Assembly: GCA_963850095.1 (NCBI GenBank)
Contig: CAWKJX010000005.1
Span: 124,001-188,000 of the forward strand
DNA length: 64,000 nt
Direction of reading: 5' to 3'
Origin: Bog-473 sp963850095
GTDB lineage: Bacteria > Actinomycetota > Acidimicrobiia > Acidimicrobiales > RAAP-2
A program made the translations under genes and the position numbers. How positions within the stretch are numbered: position 1 is the stretch's first letter; each line of letters begins with the position of its first letter. Below the pieces are notes generated by a model, which searched no databases, was not told where the DNA came from, and worked only from the letters and a program-made list of their open reading frames with translations. Positions 25,674 through 35,267 of the stretch are shown piece by piece.

Positions 25674-26747
25674 GCGCGGGTTCGCCGTCGGGCCCGGCGC
25701 GTCTCGAGGAGCTGGCCGGGTTCCCCGACCACTCGGCCGAGCTGGCCGAGCTGGTGGGCCAGGTATCGGGCGCGCCCAACCTGTCGTGGGACGCAGTGAA
25801 CGTGCCCATGATCCGCCACTGGGTCGAGGCCATGGGCGACGAGAACCCGGTCTACCTCTCCGACGAGGCGGCGCAGGCGGCCGGATACGACTCACTGATC
25901 GCGCCGCCCTCCATGTTGCAGGCCTGGATCATGCGCGGCCTGAAGCTCTCGAACGAGGTGGAGGCGGCCCGTGAGGCCGAGCGACTCGCAGGGGGACGGG
26001 CCCAGCAACCGCATGATGGCGCTGCTCGACGACGAGGGACTGACCTCGGTGGTGGCCACCAACTGCACGCAGAAGTACGGGCGGCCCCTGGTGGTGGGGG
26101 ATCGCGTGCTGGTGCGCTCGGTCATTGAGTCGATCTCGGACCCCAAACGGACGATGTTGGGGACCGGGCGCTTCGTGACGACGCGCCTGGACTACGTGGC
26201 CGTGCCCGATGCGTCCGTGCCGTCCGGTCCCCTGTCGGAGGAGCAGGTGCAGGTCCTCTACGACGCCGGCGAGCCCGTCGCCACCATGCTCTTCCGGATT
26301 TTGAAGTTCATGCCGGGGGAGCGCACGGCGCCCCGGCCGCCGCGCCCGCACCCGGCCCTGACCCAGGACAACGCGTTCTGGTTCGAGGCGGCGCGGTCGC
26401 ATCTCCTCCTGATCCAGCGCTGCGCGTCCTGCGGCACGCTGCGCCACCCTCCGCTCCCGGCCTGCGGCGTATGCGGCTCTTTCGAATGGGACACGGTGGA
26501 GTCCTCGGGCCGGGGCACGCTGTACTCCTACGTCGTCGTGCACTATCCGCAGGTGCCGTCCTTCGAGTACCCGCTTCCCATCGGGCTGATCGAGCTGGAG
26601 GAGGGCACCCGGGTGGTGGCCAACCTCGACGGCGTGGCCGTCGGCGACATCGAGATCGGCATGGCGGTGCGGGCCGAGTTCGTCGACCACGACGACGAGC
26701 TGTCGCTGCCGGTGTTCGTGCCGGCCGGGTCTGGAGGGGAGGGCTGA
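25670..26747 (+). CDS. chsH2: Fused MaoC-like hydratase / DUF35 OB-fold protein (ChsH2-like; one frameshift)
   Basis: Two domains, about 358 residues after correction. The N-terminal hot-dog domain (NLSWDAVNVPMIRHWVEAMG, DENPVYLSDEAAQ, APPSMLQAWIMRG) resembles MaoC N-terminal domains. The C-terminal DUF35 part has a zinc ribbon CASCG...CGVCG followed by an OB-fold (GTLYSYVVVHYP, VVANLDGV). The frame breaks near 25975, between SNEVEAAREA and SDSQGDGPSNRMMALL, by one base. In mycobacteria ChsH2 pairs with ChsH1 as a steroid enoyl-CoA hydratase, and its DUF35 part docks the aldolase Ltp2. The same neighbours are present here. Confidence 0.85.
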
Positions 26748-27886
26748 TGGAGTTCGGTCCCAGCGAAGAGCAACTGGCCGTCTCGGAGACGGCGTCGGGG
26801 CTTATGGCCGGCCTGGTCGACCCCGAGCGGGTGACCGCGGTGGAGTCCACCGAGGACCGCGTCGACCGGGACCTGTGGCAGGCGCTGGCCGGCGCCGACC
26901 TGCTCGGTCTGGCCGTGCCCGAAGAGCACGGAGGTGGCGGCTACGGGCTGACCGAGCTGTGCCTGCTGCTCGAGGCCCAGGGCAACGCAGTGGCGCCCAT
27001 CCCCCTGTGGGCCACGCTGGTCCTCGGCGCCCTGCCCCTCGCGCACTTCGGCTCGGCGGCCCAGCGGGAGCGCTGGCTGCCCGGGGTGGTGAGCGGCGAG
27101 GTACTCCTGACCGCGGCGCTGGCCTCGAGCGCGGCCAGCCCGACCTCGTCGCCGGCCCTGGGCGCAGAGGCCGACGATGAGGGGTGGGTGCTGAACGGGA
27201 CGGAGCTTGTCGTGCCGCAGGCCCACGTCGCGACCCGGGTGGTGCTGCCGGCGCGGACCGAGGGCGGCGCCGTGGTGGTGGCGCTGGTGGACCCGGCGGC
27301 GCCCGGCGTGTCGCTGGAGCGCACGGTGACCACCAACCGTGAAATCCACCCGCATCTGCACCTGTCCGGCCTGCGGGTCGGGCCCGACGACGTGCTGGCC
27401 GGCCCGCAGTCGGGGCGCTCCGTGCTCGATTTCATGGTCACGGCCTCGACCATTGCGCTGTGCGCGTTGCAGGTGGGCGTGTGCGAGGCCGCGCTGACGC
27501 AGACGGCGGCCTACCTGAACGCCCGGCACCAGTTCGGGCGGCCGCTCTCGACCTTCCAGGGCACCATGCTGCGGGCGGCCGACGCCGCCATCGACATCGA
27601 GGCCATGCGGGTCACCTGGCAGAACGCCGCCTGGCGCTTCGACAGTGGTCGCGACGCGGCCGACGCGGCGCGGGTGGCCAAGTGGCAGGCGTCGGAGCGG
27701 GGGCAGCGCACGGTGGCGGCCACCCAACACCTGCACGGGGGCATGGGGGCCGACATCACGTACCCGATCCACCGCTACTTCCTGTGGGGAAAGCAGATCG
27801 AGCTCTTGCTGGGCGGGGCCAGCCTGCAGCTGTCGAAGCTGGGTGCGTCCATCGCGGAGCGGGCGCTGGTGGAGGCGCAGTCGTGA
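26747..27886 (+). CDS. Acyl-CoA dehydrogenase, partner subunit (ChsE-type)
   Basis: A 379-residue intact dehydrogenase. ATG 26747 overlaps the previous TGA (TGATG). Landmarks are MEFGPSEEQLAVSETASG, GLAVPEEHGGGGYGL, GWVLNGTELVVP, HQFGRPLSTFQGTMLRAADA and TQHLHGGMGADITYPIHRYF. It is most like the second dehydrogenase at 6.6 kb, so this window holds two alpha/beta pairs of the same architecture. The middle region is poor in the usual FAD contacts, as in the non-catalytic subunits of heteromeric steroid dehydrogenases; which subunit carries the base cannot be settled by eye. Confidence 0.88.
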   Translation: MEFGPSEEQLAVSETASGLMAGLVDPERVTAVESTEDRVDRDLWQALAGADLLGLAVPEEHGGGGYGLTELCLLLEAQGNAVAPIPLWATLVLGALPLAHFGSAAQRERWLPGVVSGEVLLTAALASSAASPTSSPALGAEADDEGWVLNGTELVVPQAHVATRVVLPARTEGGAVVVALVDPAAPGVSLERTVTTNREIHPHLHLSGLRVGPDDVLAGPQSGRSVLDFMVTASTIALCALQVGVCEAALTQTAAYLNARHQFGRPLSTFQGTMLRAADAAIDIEAMRVTWQNAAWRFDSGRDAADAARVAKWQASERGQRTVAATQHLHGGMGADITYPIHRYFLWGKQIELLLGGASLQLSKLGASIAERALVEAQS

Positions 27887-28347
27887 GCGGCGGGCCGGCA
27901 TCGGCGGGGCCGACCTTCTTCGACGTGTCGGTGGGCGACGAGCTGCCGGTGCTCGAGTTGCCGATTTCGCGCACCCTGATTGTGTCGGGTGCCCTGGCCA
28001 GCCGGGACTACCAGGACGTGCACCATGACCAGGTGCTGGCCCGGGCCCGCGGGTCAAAGGACATCTTCATGAACATCCTGACCACCAACGGGCTGGTCGG
28101 CCGCTACGTGACCGACTGGTCGGGTCCGCGCAGCCGGCTGGCCGAAATCGACATCCGCCTCGGGGCGCCCAACCACCCCGACTGCACCATGACGCTGACC
28201 GGCTCGGTCCTGGAGAAGGGGCCGCTGGGCGACGACGGCACCTCGGGCATGGTGAAGGTGGCCGTGCGCGGCGCCAACGACCTGGGCGACCACGTCACGG
28301 GCACGGTCAGCGTGATCCTCCCGCTCGGCGACGGGGACGGCGCCTGA
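27883..28347 (+). CDS. chsH1: MaoC-like enoyl-CoA hydratase subunit (ChsH1-like)
   Basis: A 154-residue single hot-dog protein. GTG 27883 overlaps the preceding stop. The hydratase-2 catalytic region is SRDYQDVHHDQ (D42, H47), followed by IFMNILTTNGLVGRYVTDW and a C-terminal beta strand VTGTVSVILP. By position and size it matches Rv3541c, which with ChsH2 hydrates the double bond made by the dehydrogenase pair. Its stop overlaps the start of the next gene. Confidence 0.87.
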   Translation: MSGGPASAGPTFFDVSVGDELPVLELPISRTLIVSGALASRDYQDVHHDQVLARARGSKDIFMNILTTNGLVGRYVTDWSGPRSRLAEIDIRLGAPNHPDCTMTLTGSVLEKGPLGDDGTSGMVKVAVRGANDLGDHVTGTVSVILPLGDGDGA

Positions 28348-29525
28348 TGCCGCACACGTTCGCCGGCGCGGTGGCCATCGCCGGCATCGGCGCCACCGAA
28401 TTCTCGAAGGCGTCGGGCCGCTCCGAGCTCCGGCTGGCCGCGGAGGCGGTGGACCAGGCCCTGAAGGAGGCCGGCCTGGCGCCGGCCGAGGTGCAGGGCA
28501 TGGTGACCTTCAGCTCGGACACCAACCCCGACATCGACCTTGCTCGCAGCCTCGGCATCGGAGAGCTGAGCTTCTTCAGCCGCATCCACTACGGCGGCGG
28601 CGCGGCCTGCGCCACCGTCCAACAGGCGGCGCTGGCCGTGGCCTCGGGCGTGGCGGACGTGGTGGTCTGCTACCGCGCCTTCAACGAGCGGTCGGGTAAC
28701 CGCTTCGGTGCCGGTGTGCAGGGACGGGCGGCCCTTCCGAACGCCGAGAACGCGCACATGGCGTCCTACCTCCCCGTGGGGCTGCTGACGCCGGCCTCGT
28801 GGGTGGCCATGGCGGCCCAGCGGTATCTGCATGCGACCGGGGCCACCAGCGAGGACCTGGGGCGGGTGGCCGTGGCCGACCGCCGGCACGCGGCGACCAA
28901 CCCCAAGGCCTGGTTCTACGAGCAGCCGATCACGCTCGAGGAGCATCAAGCCAGTCGCTTCATCGTCGAGCCGCTGCACCTGCTCGACTGCTGCCAGGAG
29001 ACCGACGGCGGCCAGGCTCTGGTGGTGACGTCGCTGGAGCGGGCGCGCGACCTCGCCACGAGGCCGGTGGTGGTGCGCGCCGCCGCCCAGGGCTCGGGGG
29101 CCGGCCAGGACATGATGACGAGCTACTACCGCGACGACCTGCTCGGGCTGCCCGAAATGGGCGTCGTGGCCCGCCAGCTGTGGGAGACCTCGGGTCTGGG
29201 CCCGTCCGACATGCAGGCGGCCATCCTCTACGACCACTTCACGCCCTACGTGCTCTACCAGTTGGAGGAGCTCGGCTTCTGCGCCAAGGGCGAGGCCAAG
29301 GACTTCGTGCGCGACGGGCGCATCGAGGTCGGCGGCGCGCTCCCCCTCAACACCCACGGAGGCCAGTTGGGCGAGGCCTACCTGCACGGGATGAACGGCA
29401 TCGCCGAGGGCGTGCGACTGGTGCGGGGCACCTCGGTCAACCAGGTGGCCGGCCTGGAGCACGTCGTGGTCACGGCGGGCACCGGCGTGCCGACCAGCGG
29501 GCTGGTGCTGGGCGTCGATCGCTGA
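28347..29525 (+). CDS. ltp2: Thiolase-like lipid-transfer protein / steroid aldolase (Ltp2-like)
   Basis: A 392-residue thiolase-fold protein beginning VAIAGIGATEFSKASGRSEL. Blocks include GGGAACATVQQAALAVASG, AVADRRHAATNPKAWFYEQP and LNTHGGQLGEAYLHGMNG. It lacks the thiolase nucleophile environment, as expected for Ltp2, which performs a retro-aldol cleavage releasing propionyl-CoA from the steroid side chain. It is last in the operon and overlaps chsH1 by one base. The complete run of dehydrogenase, chsH2, dehydrogenase, chsH1 and ltp2 makes the assignment firm for the pathway type, though not for the exact sterol. Confidence 0.88.
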   Translation: MPHTFAGAVAIAGIGATEFSKASGRSELRLAAEAVDQALKEAGLAPAEVQGMVTFSSDTNPDIDLARSLGIGELSFFSRIHYGGGAACATVQQAALAVASGVADVVVCYRAFNERSGNRFGAGVQGRAALPNAENAHMASYLPVGLLTPASWVAMAAQRYLHATGATSEDLGRVAVADRRHAATNPKAWFYEQPITLEEHQASRFIVEPLHLLDCCQETDGGQALVVTSLERARDLATRPVVVRAAAQGSGAGQDMMTSYYRDDLLGLPEMGVVARQLWETSGLGPSDMQAAILYDHFTPYVLYQLEELGFCAKGEAKDFVRDGRIEVGGALPLNTHGGQLGEAYLHGMNGIAEGVRLVRGTSVNQVAGLEHVVVTAGTGVPTSGLVLGVDR

Positions 29526-29845
29526 CGGGACTGCACTTCTGCCCGCGACCGGACCGGTGCGACAGGCCGGGCCGCCGCGTCGGTTCGTGGCCGGAACTCT
29601 GGTGGCGGTGGCACCGCGTTCGAGGCGAGGAGCGCCCTCTGCACGGGGAGCGTCGTTTCGAAAACGCTTCACGGGTGGGTTTAGGCCGACCCGGGATCGG
29701 GTTGGTGCCGAGCAGCCCGCGGGTCCATGGCTCGAGGCGGCATCCGGGTCCGGGTCTGAGCGGCTCGACGCCCGAGAGCGCCGGACAGTCCACCGGGTCG
29801 GCGCTCCCGGCCAAAACAGCGCCGTCGAAGTCTAAGGTCAGGGCG
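29526..29845. other. Intergenic region, no gene seen
   Basis: About 320 bases between ltp2 and polyphosphate glucokinase. Open frames through it are continuations or shadows of neighbours and read as Arg/Gly/Pro-rich sequence. No clear terminator hairpin with a T-run is visible. The glucokinase promoter is probably here. Confidence 0.5.
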
Positions 29846-30595
29846 ATGAGTCCGACCGGCACACCGAAGATCGGCGTCGACATCGGCGGGACCGGCATCA
29901 AAGGGGCCCCGGTGGACGTGGCGGCGGGCAGCCTGCTCAGCGAGCGCATCCGCCTGCTCACCCCGCATCCGGCCACGCCCGATTCCGTGGCCGGGGTGGT
30001 GGCCGAGCTCCTGGAGCAGATCGGTGGGGACGCGCCGGTCGGGTTGACCATTCCGGCGGTGGTGCACAACGGCACCGTGGAGACGGCGTCCAACATCGAC
30101 GAAGCCTGGATCGGGATCGATGCGGTGAAGTTGTTCGTGGAGGCGACCGGCCGATCGGTGGCGGTGGTCAACGACGCCGACGCCGCTGGCATCGCCGAAG
30201 CACGTTTCGGCGCCGGCAAGGACGCCACCGGCGTGGTTGCCGTGATCACGCTCGGCACCGGCATCGGCAGCGCGCTCATCATCGACGGCACCCTGGTGCC
30301 CAACACCGAGCTCGGCCACCTGCCGCTTCACCACGGCGACGCCGAGGACTGGGCGGCCGACTCGGTGCGCGAGAACGAAGAGCTGTCCTGGAAGACGTAC
30401 GCCGAGCGGTTGCAGAAGTACCTCGAGCTGGTCGAGCGCATCCTTTGGCCGCAGTTGTTCATCATCGGCGGCGGCGTCAGCAAGAAATCCGACAAGTTCC
30501 TGCCTCACATTGTGCTGCGCACGCCGGTGGTACCGGCGAAGCTCTTGAACGATGCCGGCATCGTCGGCGCGGCTCTGTTCGCCCCGGGGGAGTAG
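29846..30595 (+). CDS. ppgK: Polyphosphate glucokinase
   Basis: A ROK-family kinase of 249 residues that phosphorylates glucose using polyphosphate (or ATP). GVDIGGTGIKGAPVD is the phosphate-binding loop, GLTIPAVV and NDADAAGIAEARFGAG the sugar-binding region, and VITLGTGIGSALI the second phosphate loop. The typical C-terminal IIGGGVSKKSDKFLP is present. ATG 29846 is preceded by AAGGTCAGGG; the longer frame upstream is a continuation through ltp2's strand. It opens a set of hexose/pentose phosphate genes and supplies glucose-6-phosphate to them. Confidence 0.92.
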   Translation: MSPTGTPKIGVDIGGTGIKGAPVDVAAGSLLSERIRLLTPHPATPDSVAGVVAELLEQIGGDAPVGLTIPAVVHNGTVETASNIDEAWIGIDAVKLFVEATGRSVAVVNDADAAGIAEARFGAGKDATGVVAVITLGTGIGSALIIDGTLVPNTELGHLPLHHGDAEDWAADSVRENEELSWKTYAERLQKYLELVERILWPQLFIIGGGVSKKSDKFLPHIVLRTPVVPAKLLNDAGIVGAALFAPGE

Positions 30596-30789
30596 CACCG
30601 ACGACGCGCTGACGAGGGAGGTGCCGTGGGCACGACGGATACGAGGACGGACATCGGCTCGGCTCACGCAGGTGCTGACCACGCCCGGCCGCACGCCCGG
30701 CCGCATGGTGGAGGTCGCAGGGCGAGAACTGCGGCAGGTGTCCGCGAGGGGCGCCGGAACCACGCAGCACACCGACCGAAGGGAGACCA

Positions 30790-31863
30790 GTGAAGGCGAC
30801 CGAGACACTCCACGAGCGGGGTCAGAGCCTGTGGCTCGACAACATCACCCGCGGCCTGCTCGACGACGGCACCATCAAGAGATTCATCGACTCCTATTCG
30901 GTGACCGGGCTGACCTCGAACCCGTCCATTTTCGACAAGGCCATCGGCTCGGGTGACTACGACGACGCCATCCGGGCCAAGGCGAGCCCGGGGCTGTCGG
31001 ACGAGGATCTGTTCTTCGAGTTGGCCGTCGAGGACCTGCAGCGGGCGGCCGACCTGTTCGGGCCGATTCACGAGCGGACCGACGGGGTGGACGGCTGGGT
31101 CTCGCTCGAGGTCTCGCCGCTGCTGGCCTACGACACGGCCAAGACGACCGAGGCGGTCAAGGCGCTGCACGCCCGGGCGGACCGCAAGAACCTCTTCATC
31201 AAAATCCCGGGCACGCCCCAGGGTCTGCCCGCCATTACCGAGGCCATCGCCGCCGGCATCCCCGTCAACGTGACCCTGCTCTTCTCGGCCGACCACTTCC
31301 GGGCGGCGGCCGAGGCCTACCTGGCCGGGGTGGAGCGCCGCGTCGCCGCCGGCCTCGACCCGGCGGTCGGCTCGGTGGCGTCGGTGTTCATGTCGCGCTG
31401 GGACGTCGCCGTGGCCAAGGAGGTGCCGGCGGACCTGGCCGACAAGCTGGCCCTGGCCGTCGGGCTCGACGTCTACCGCGCCTACCGCCAGCTGATGGGC
31501 ACGGACCGCTTCCTGGCGCTGGAGAACGACGGCGCCCGCATGCAGCGCCTGCTGTGGGCCAGCACCAGTACCAAGGACCCGGCCGCGTCCGACACGCTGT
31601 ACGTGCACGGCCTGGCCGCTCCCTTCACGGTCAACACCATGCCCAACGAGACGCTCGAGGCCTTCTACGACCACGGTGAGGTCGGTGACCCGCTGCCGGC
31701 CGACGGGGCCGACGTCGACGCCCAACTCGGCCGTTTCACCGACGCCGGGGTCGACCTGCGCGCGCTGGCCGCCAAGCTCCAGAGCGACGGCGCCGCGTCC
31801 TTCGTCGATGCGTGGCACGAGCTCACCGGCCGGATCAAGACACAGAGGTCTGCACTAGGTTGA
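30790..31863 (+). CDS. tal: Transaldolase
   Basis: Transfers a three-carbon dihydroxyacetone unit in the non-oxidative pentose phosphate pathway. At 357 residues it has actinobacterial TAL length. The N-terminus is SLWLDNITRGLLDDG, then VTGLTSNPSIFDKAI. The Schiff-base lysine is K138 in NLFIKIPGTPQGLPAI. NVTLLFSADHFRAAAEAYLA and LLWASTSTKDP follow. The GTG start follows GAAGGGAGA. Gene order with pgi, gnd and pgl suggests one transcription unit. Confidence 0.93.
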   Translation: MKATETLHERGQSLWLDNITRGLLDDGTIKRFIDSYSVTGLTSNPSIFDKAIGSGDYDDAIRAKASPGLSDEDLFFELAVEDLQRAADLFGPIHERTDGVDGWVSLEVSPLLAYDTAKTTEAVKALHARADRKNLFIKIPGTPQGLPAITEAIAAGIPVNVTLLFSADHFRAAAEAYLAGVERRVAAGLDPAVGSVASVFMSRWDVAVAKEVPADLADKLALAVGLDVYRAYRQLMGTDRFLALENDGARMQRLLWASTSTKDPAASDTLYVHGLAAPFTVNTMPNETLEAFYDHGEVGDPLPADGADVDAQLGRFTDAGVDLRALAAKLQSDGAASFVDAWHELTGRIKTQRSALG

Positions 31864-31903
31864 GAGCGCCTCGCCACCGAGCCCCCACGGAGGAAGGAGT
31901 GCC

Positions 31904-33538
31904 ATGCCTGATGCACCGCTGCCGCTGAGGAAGCGCCCCGCCTTCGCCGCGTTGGCCGACCACCACGCCGCGATCGAGAGCCGCACCCTGCGCGAGCTCT
32001 TCGACGCGGACGCCACGCGAGGGGAGCGGCTGAAGGAGGAAGCCGTCGGGCTCTACCTGGACTACTCGAAGAACCGGGTGACGGACGAGACCATGGAGCT
32101 GTTGGTGGAGCTGGCCCGACAGTCCGGGCTCGAGCAGCACCGCGACGCCATGTTCGCAGGGGAGCGGATCAACGTGTCCGAGAACCGTTCGGTGCTCCAC
32201 GTGGCGTTGCGCATGCCCAAGGGGACCACGCTGGTGGTCGACGGCGTCGACGTGGTGGCAGAGGTGCACGAGGTGCTCGATCGCATGGCGGCTTTCGCCC
32301 AGCGGGTCCGCTCGGGCGACTGGAAGGGGCACACGGGCAGGCCGATCCGGAACGTGGTCAACATCGGCATCGGCGGCTCCGACCTGGGACCGGTCATGGC
32401 CTACGAGGCGCTGCGCCACTACTCCCGGCGCGACCTGGTCTTCCGCTTCGTCTCGAACGTCGATGCGACCGATTTCGTCGAGGCGACGCGGGACCTGTCG
32501 GCCGACGAGACGCTCTTCATCGTCTCGTCCAAGACGTTCGGGACGCTCGAGACGCTGACCAACGCCAAGTCGGCCCGCGACTGGGTGGTCGCAGAGTTGG
32601 GGGACGAGTCGGCCGTCGCCAAGCACTTCGTGGCCGTCTCCACCAACGAGAAGCGCGTGGCCGACTTCGGCATCGACACCGACAACATGTTCGGCTTCTG
32701 GGACTGGGTCGGCGGTCGCTACTCCATGGACTCGGCCATCGGGCTCTCCACCATGCTGGCCATCGGCCCGGACCAGTTCGCCGAAATGCTGGCGGGTTTC
32801 CACGCCATGGACGAGCACTTCCGCACGGCGCCGCTGGCCGAAAACCTGCCGGTGCTCATGGGCCTGCTGGCCGTGTGGTACGTGAACTTCTTCGGGGTGC
32901 AGACGATCGGGGTCATGCCCTACGAGCAGTACCTCAAGCGGTTCCCCGCCTACCTGCAGCAGCTGACCATGGAGTCCAACGGCAAGCACGTGACCCTCGA
33001 CGGCACGCTGGTGGACTACGACACCGGGCCCGTGTACTGGGGCGAGCCCGGGACCAACGGCCAGCACAGCTTCTACCAGCTGATCCATCAGGGGACGCGG
33101 CTCATCCCGGTCGACCTCATCGGGTTCGGCCAGACGCTGAACGCTCTCGGCGAGCACCACGACATCCTGACCTCCAACGTCTTCGCCCAGGCCCAGGCGC
33201 TTGCCTTCGGCAAGACGGAGGCAGAGGTGCGGGCCGAGGGCACGCCCCCCGAGGTGGTGCCTCACCGCGTCATGCAAGGGAACCGTCCGACCACCGTGCT
33301 CTTGGCCGAGAAGCTCACGCCGTTCAGGCTCGGCACGCTGGTGGCGCTCTACGAGCACAGCGTGTTCACCCAGGGCACCGTGTGGTCGATCGACTCGTTC
33401 GACCAGTGGGGCGTCGAGCTGGGCAAGGTGCTGGCGGTCGCCATCATCCCCGAGCTCGAGAGCGAGGCCGAGCCGGCGCTGGCCCACGACTCGTCGACCA
33501 ACGAACTGATTCGCAAATACCGGACACTCAAAGGCTAG
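31904..33538 (+). CDS. pgi: Glucose-6-phosphate isomerase
   Basis: Interconverts glucose-6- and fructose-6-phosphate. The 544-residue product is full length for the long bacterial PGI. It shows VNIGIGGSDLGPVMAYEAL, the catalytic-region blocks VSNVDATDF and WVGGRYSMDSAIGLS, and the signature EPGTNGQHSFYQLIHQGTR. A strong ribosome site (GGAGGAAGGAG) precedes the ATG. It sits between tal and gnd with short spacers. Confidence 0.95.
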   Translation: MPDAPLPLRKRPAFAALADHHAAIESRTLRELFDADATRGERLKEEAVGLYLDYSKNRVTDETMELLVELARQSGLEQHRDAMFAGERINVSENRSVLHVALRMPKGTTLVVDGVDVVAEVHEVLDRMAAFAQRVRSGDWKGHTGRPIRNVVNIGIGGSDLGPVMAYEALRHYSRRDLVFRFVSNVDATDFVEATRDLSADETLFIVSSKTFGTLETLTNAKSARDWVVAELGDESAVAKHFVAVSTNEKRVADFGIDTDNMFGFWDWVGGRYSMDSAIGLSTMLAIGPDQFAEMLAGFHAMDEHFRTAPLAENLPVLMGLLAVWYVNFFGVQTIGVMPYEQYLKRFPAYLQQLTMESNGKHVTLDGTLVDYDTGPVYWGEPGTNGQHSFYQLIHQGTRLIPVDLIGFGQTLNALGEHHDILTSNVFAQAQALAFGKTEAEVRAEGTPPEVVPHRVMQGNRPTTVLLAEKLTPFRLGTLVALYEHSVFTQGTVWSIDSFDQWGVELGKVLAVAIIPELESEAEPALAHDSSTNELIRKYRTLKG

Positions 33539-33548
33539 GAGCGACACA

Positions 33549-34580
33549 ATGCCGACTGACAAGCCCATGCAGCTGGGCATGGTGGGGCTGGGTCGTATGG
33601 GGGCCAACCTCGTGCGGCGACTGATGCGGGACGGTCACCGTTGCGTCGTCTACGACGTGAACGCGAGCGCGGTGAAGGCTCTCGAGGGCGAGGGCGCCAC
33701 CGGCGCGTCGTCGCTGGAGGACTTCGTGGCCAAGCTCGAGAAGCCACGTGCGCTCTGGCTCATGCTGCCGGCCGCCATTGTGCAGTCGACGCTGGATCAG
33801 CTCATTCCGCTGCTCGAAGCCGACGATGCCGTCATCGACGGCGGCAACTCGTACTACCGGGACGACATCACGAGGGCCAAGCAACTGGCCGAGCACCAGC
33901 TGCACTACCTCGACTGCGGCACCAGCGGCGGAGTGTGGGGGCTCGACCGCGGCTACTGCCTGATGATCGGCGGCGAGACGGACGTGGTCCAGCGCCTCGA
34001 CCCGCTTTTCAAGACGATCGCGCCCGGGCAGGGCAGCGCCGAGCCGACGCCGGGGCGGACGCGCACCGACGGCACGGCGCCGGACGGCTACCTGCACTGC
34101 GGGCCGAACGGCGCCGGCCACTTCGTGAAGATGGTTCACAACGGCATTGAGTACGGCATGATGGCCTCCATCGCCGAGGGGCTGAGCATCATTAAGCACG
34201 CCAACGCCGGGTTGGGGACCCAGGTGGAGGATGCCGAGACGACCCCGCTGCGCGACCCGTGGGCCTACCAGTACGACATCGACGTGGGCGAGGTGGCCGA
34301 GGTGTGGCGGCGCGGATCGGTGGTCGGGTCTTGGCTGATGGACCTCACCGCCGACGCCTTCGCGCGCTCGCCGGACCTGGACGACTTCACCGGCCGGGTG
34401 TCGGACTCGGGCGAGGGCCGCTGGACCGTCCTGGCCGCAGTGGACGAGGGCGTGCCGGCCTCGGTCATCACGGCCTCGCTCTTCGAACGTTTCGAGTCGC
34501 GCGGCCTGGGTCAGTTCGCCGACAAAATCCTCTCGGCCATGCGCAGCGAGTTCGGCGGCCACGCCGAGAAGCCGTCGTAA
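33549..34580 (+). CDS. gnd: 6-Phosphogluconate dehydrogenase (decarboxylating), short form
   Basis: Oxidises 6-phosphogluconate to ribulose-5-phosphate and CO2. The 343-residue product is the short (YqeC/GntZ-like) type, often NAD-dependent. The dinucleotide fold is MVGLGRMGANLVRRL (about 11-25); VIDGGNSYYRDD, CGTSGGVWGLDRGYC and GHFVKMVHNGIEYGMM contain the substrate and catalytic residues (Lys, Asn). Its TAA overlaps the ATG of the lactonase gene, so the two consecutive pathway enzymes are coupled. Confidence 0.93.
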   Translation: MPTDKPMQLGMVGLGRMGANLVRRLMRDGHRCVVYDVNASAVKALEGEGATGASSLEDFVAKLEKPRALWLMLPAAIVQSTLDQLIPLLEADDAVIDGGNSYYRDDITRAKQLAEHQLHYLDCGTSGGVWGLDRGYCLMIGGETDVVQRLDPLFKTIAPGQGSAEPTPGRTRTDGTAPDGYLHCGPNGAGHFVKMVHNGIEYGMMASIAEGLSIIKHANAGLGTQVEDAETTPLRDPWAYQYDIDVGEVAEVWRRGSVVGSWLMDLTADAFARSPDLDDFTGRVSDSGEGRWTVLAAVDEGVPASVITASLFERFESRGLGQFADKILSAMRSEFGGHAEKPS

Positions 34581-35242
34581 TGCACCACGAGCTGGAGGCG
34601 GTGGCCGACCCGGCGGCCGTGGCCCGGGTCGGCGCGGCCTTCGTGGCCACCCGGGCCCGCCAAGCGGTCGACAGGTCGGGACAGTTCCACTTCGCGGTGA
34701 GCGGCGGGCACACGCCCTGGGCCATGTTCGCCGAGTTGGCCTCCGAGACCGTGCCGTGGAAGGACGTCGTGATCTACCAGGTGGACGAGCGGGTGGCGCC
34801 CCCCGACGACCCCGACCGCAACCTGCATCACCTGCGCGAGGCGCTGGGTTCGGCTCCGGCCCGCGTCGTGCCCATGCCGGTCAACGACGACGACCTGGAG
34901 GCGGCGGCAGCGTCCTACGCCAGTGCGCTGCCCCAGCAGTTCGACCTGGTGCACCTGGGGCTGGGCCCCGACGGGCACACGGCGTCGCTCGTACCGGGTG
35001 ACCCCGTCTTGGAGGTGGAAGACCGGCTGGTGGCGCTCACGCAGCCATACCAGAACCGGGTCCGCATGACGATGACCTATCCCGCGCTGGCCCGGGCCCG
35101 CCAAATCCTCTGGCTGGTCACCGGGGCCGACAAGTCGGGTCCGGTCGCGCAGCTGCTGGCGGGTGACACCAGCATCCCAGCGGGGCGGGTACAGGCCGAG
35201 GCATCACTCGTGCTCGCCGACGCTGCCGCGGCCGGCACCTGA
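34580..35242 (+). CDS. pgl: 6-Phosphogluconolactonase
   Basis: A 220-residue DevB-type lactonase hydrolysing 6-phosphogluconolactone, the product of glucose-6-phosphate dehydrogenase. FHFAVSGGHTPWAMFAELA, YQVDERVAPPDDPDRN and DLVHLGLGPDGHTASLVPG are the family motifs. The ATG overlaps the gnd stop (TAATG). It is followed by the oppositely oriented rpiA gene. Confidence 0.93.
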   Translation: MHHELEAVADPAAVARVGAAFVATRARQAVDRSGQFHFAVSGGHTPWAMFAELASETVPWKDVVIYQVDERVAPPDDPDRNLHHLREALGSAPARVVPMPVNDDDLEAAAASYASALPQQFDLVHLGLGPDGHTASLVPGDPVLEVEDRLVALTQPYQNRVRMTMTYPALARARQILWLVTGADKSGPVAQLLAGDTSIPAGRVQAEASLVLADAAAAGT

Positions 35243-35267
35243 GGGATCCGGTGGCGACGTGGACGGC

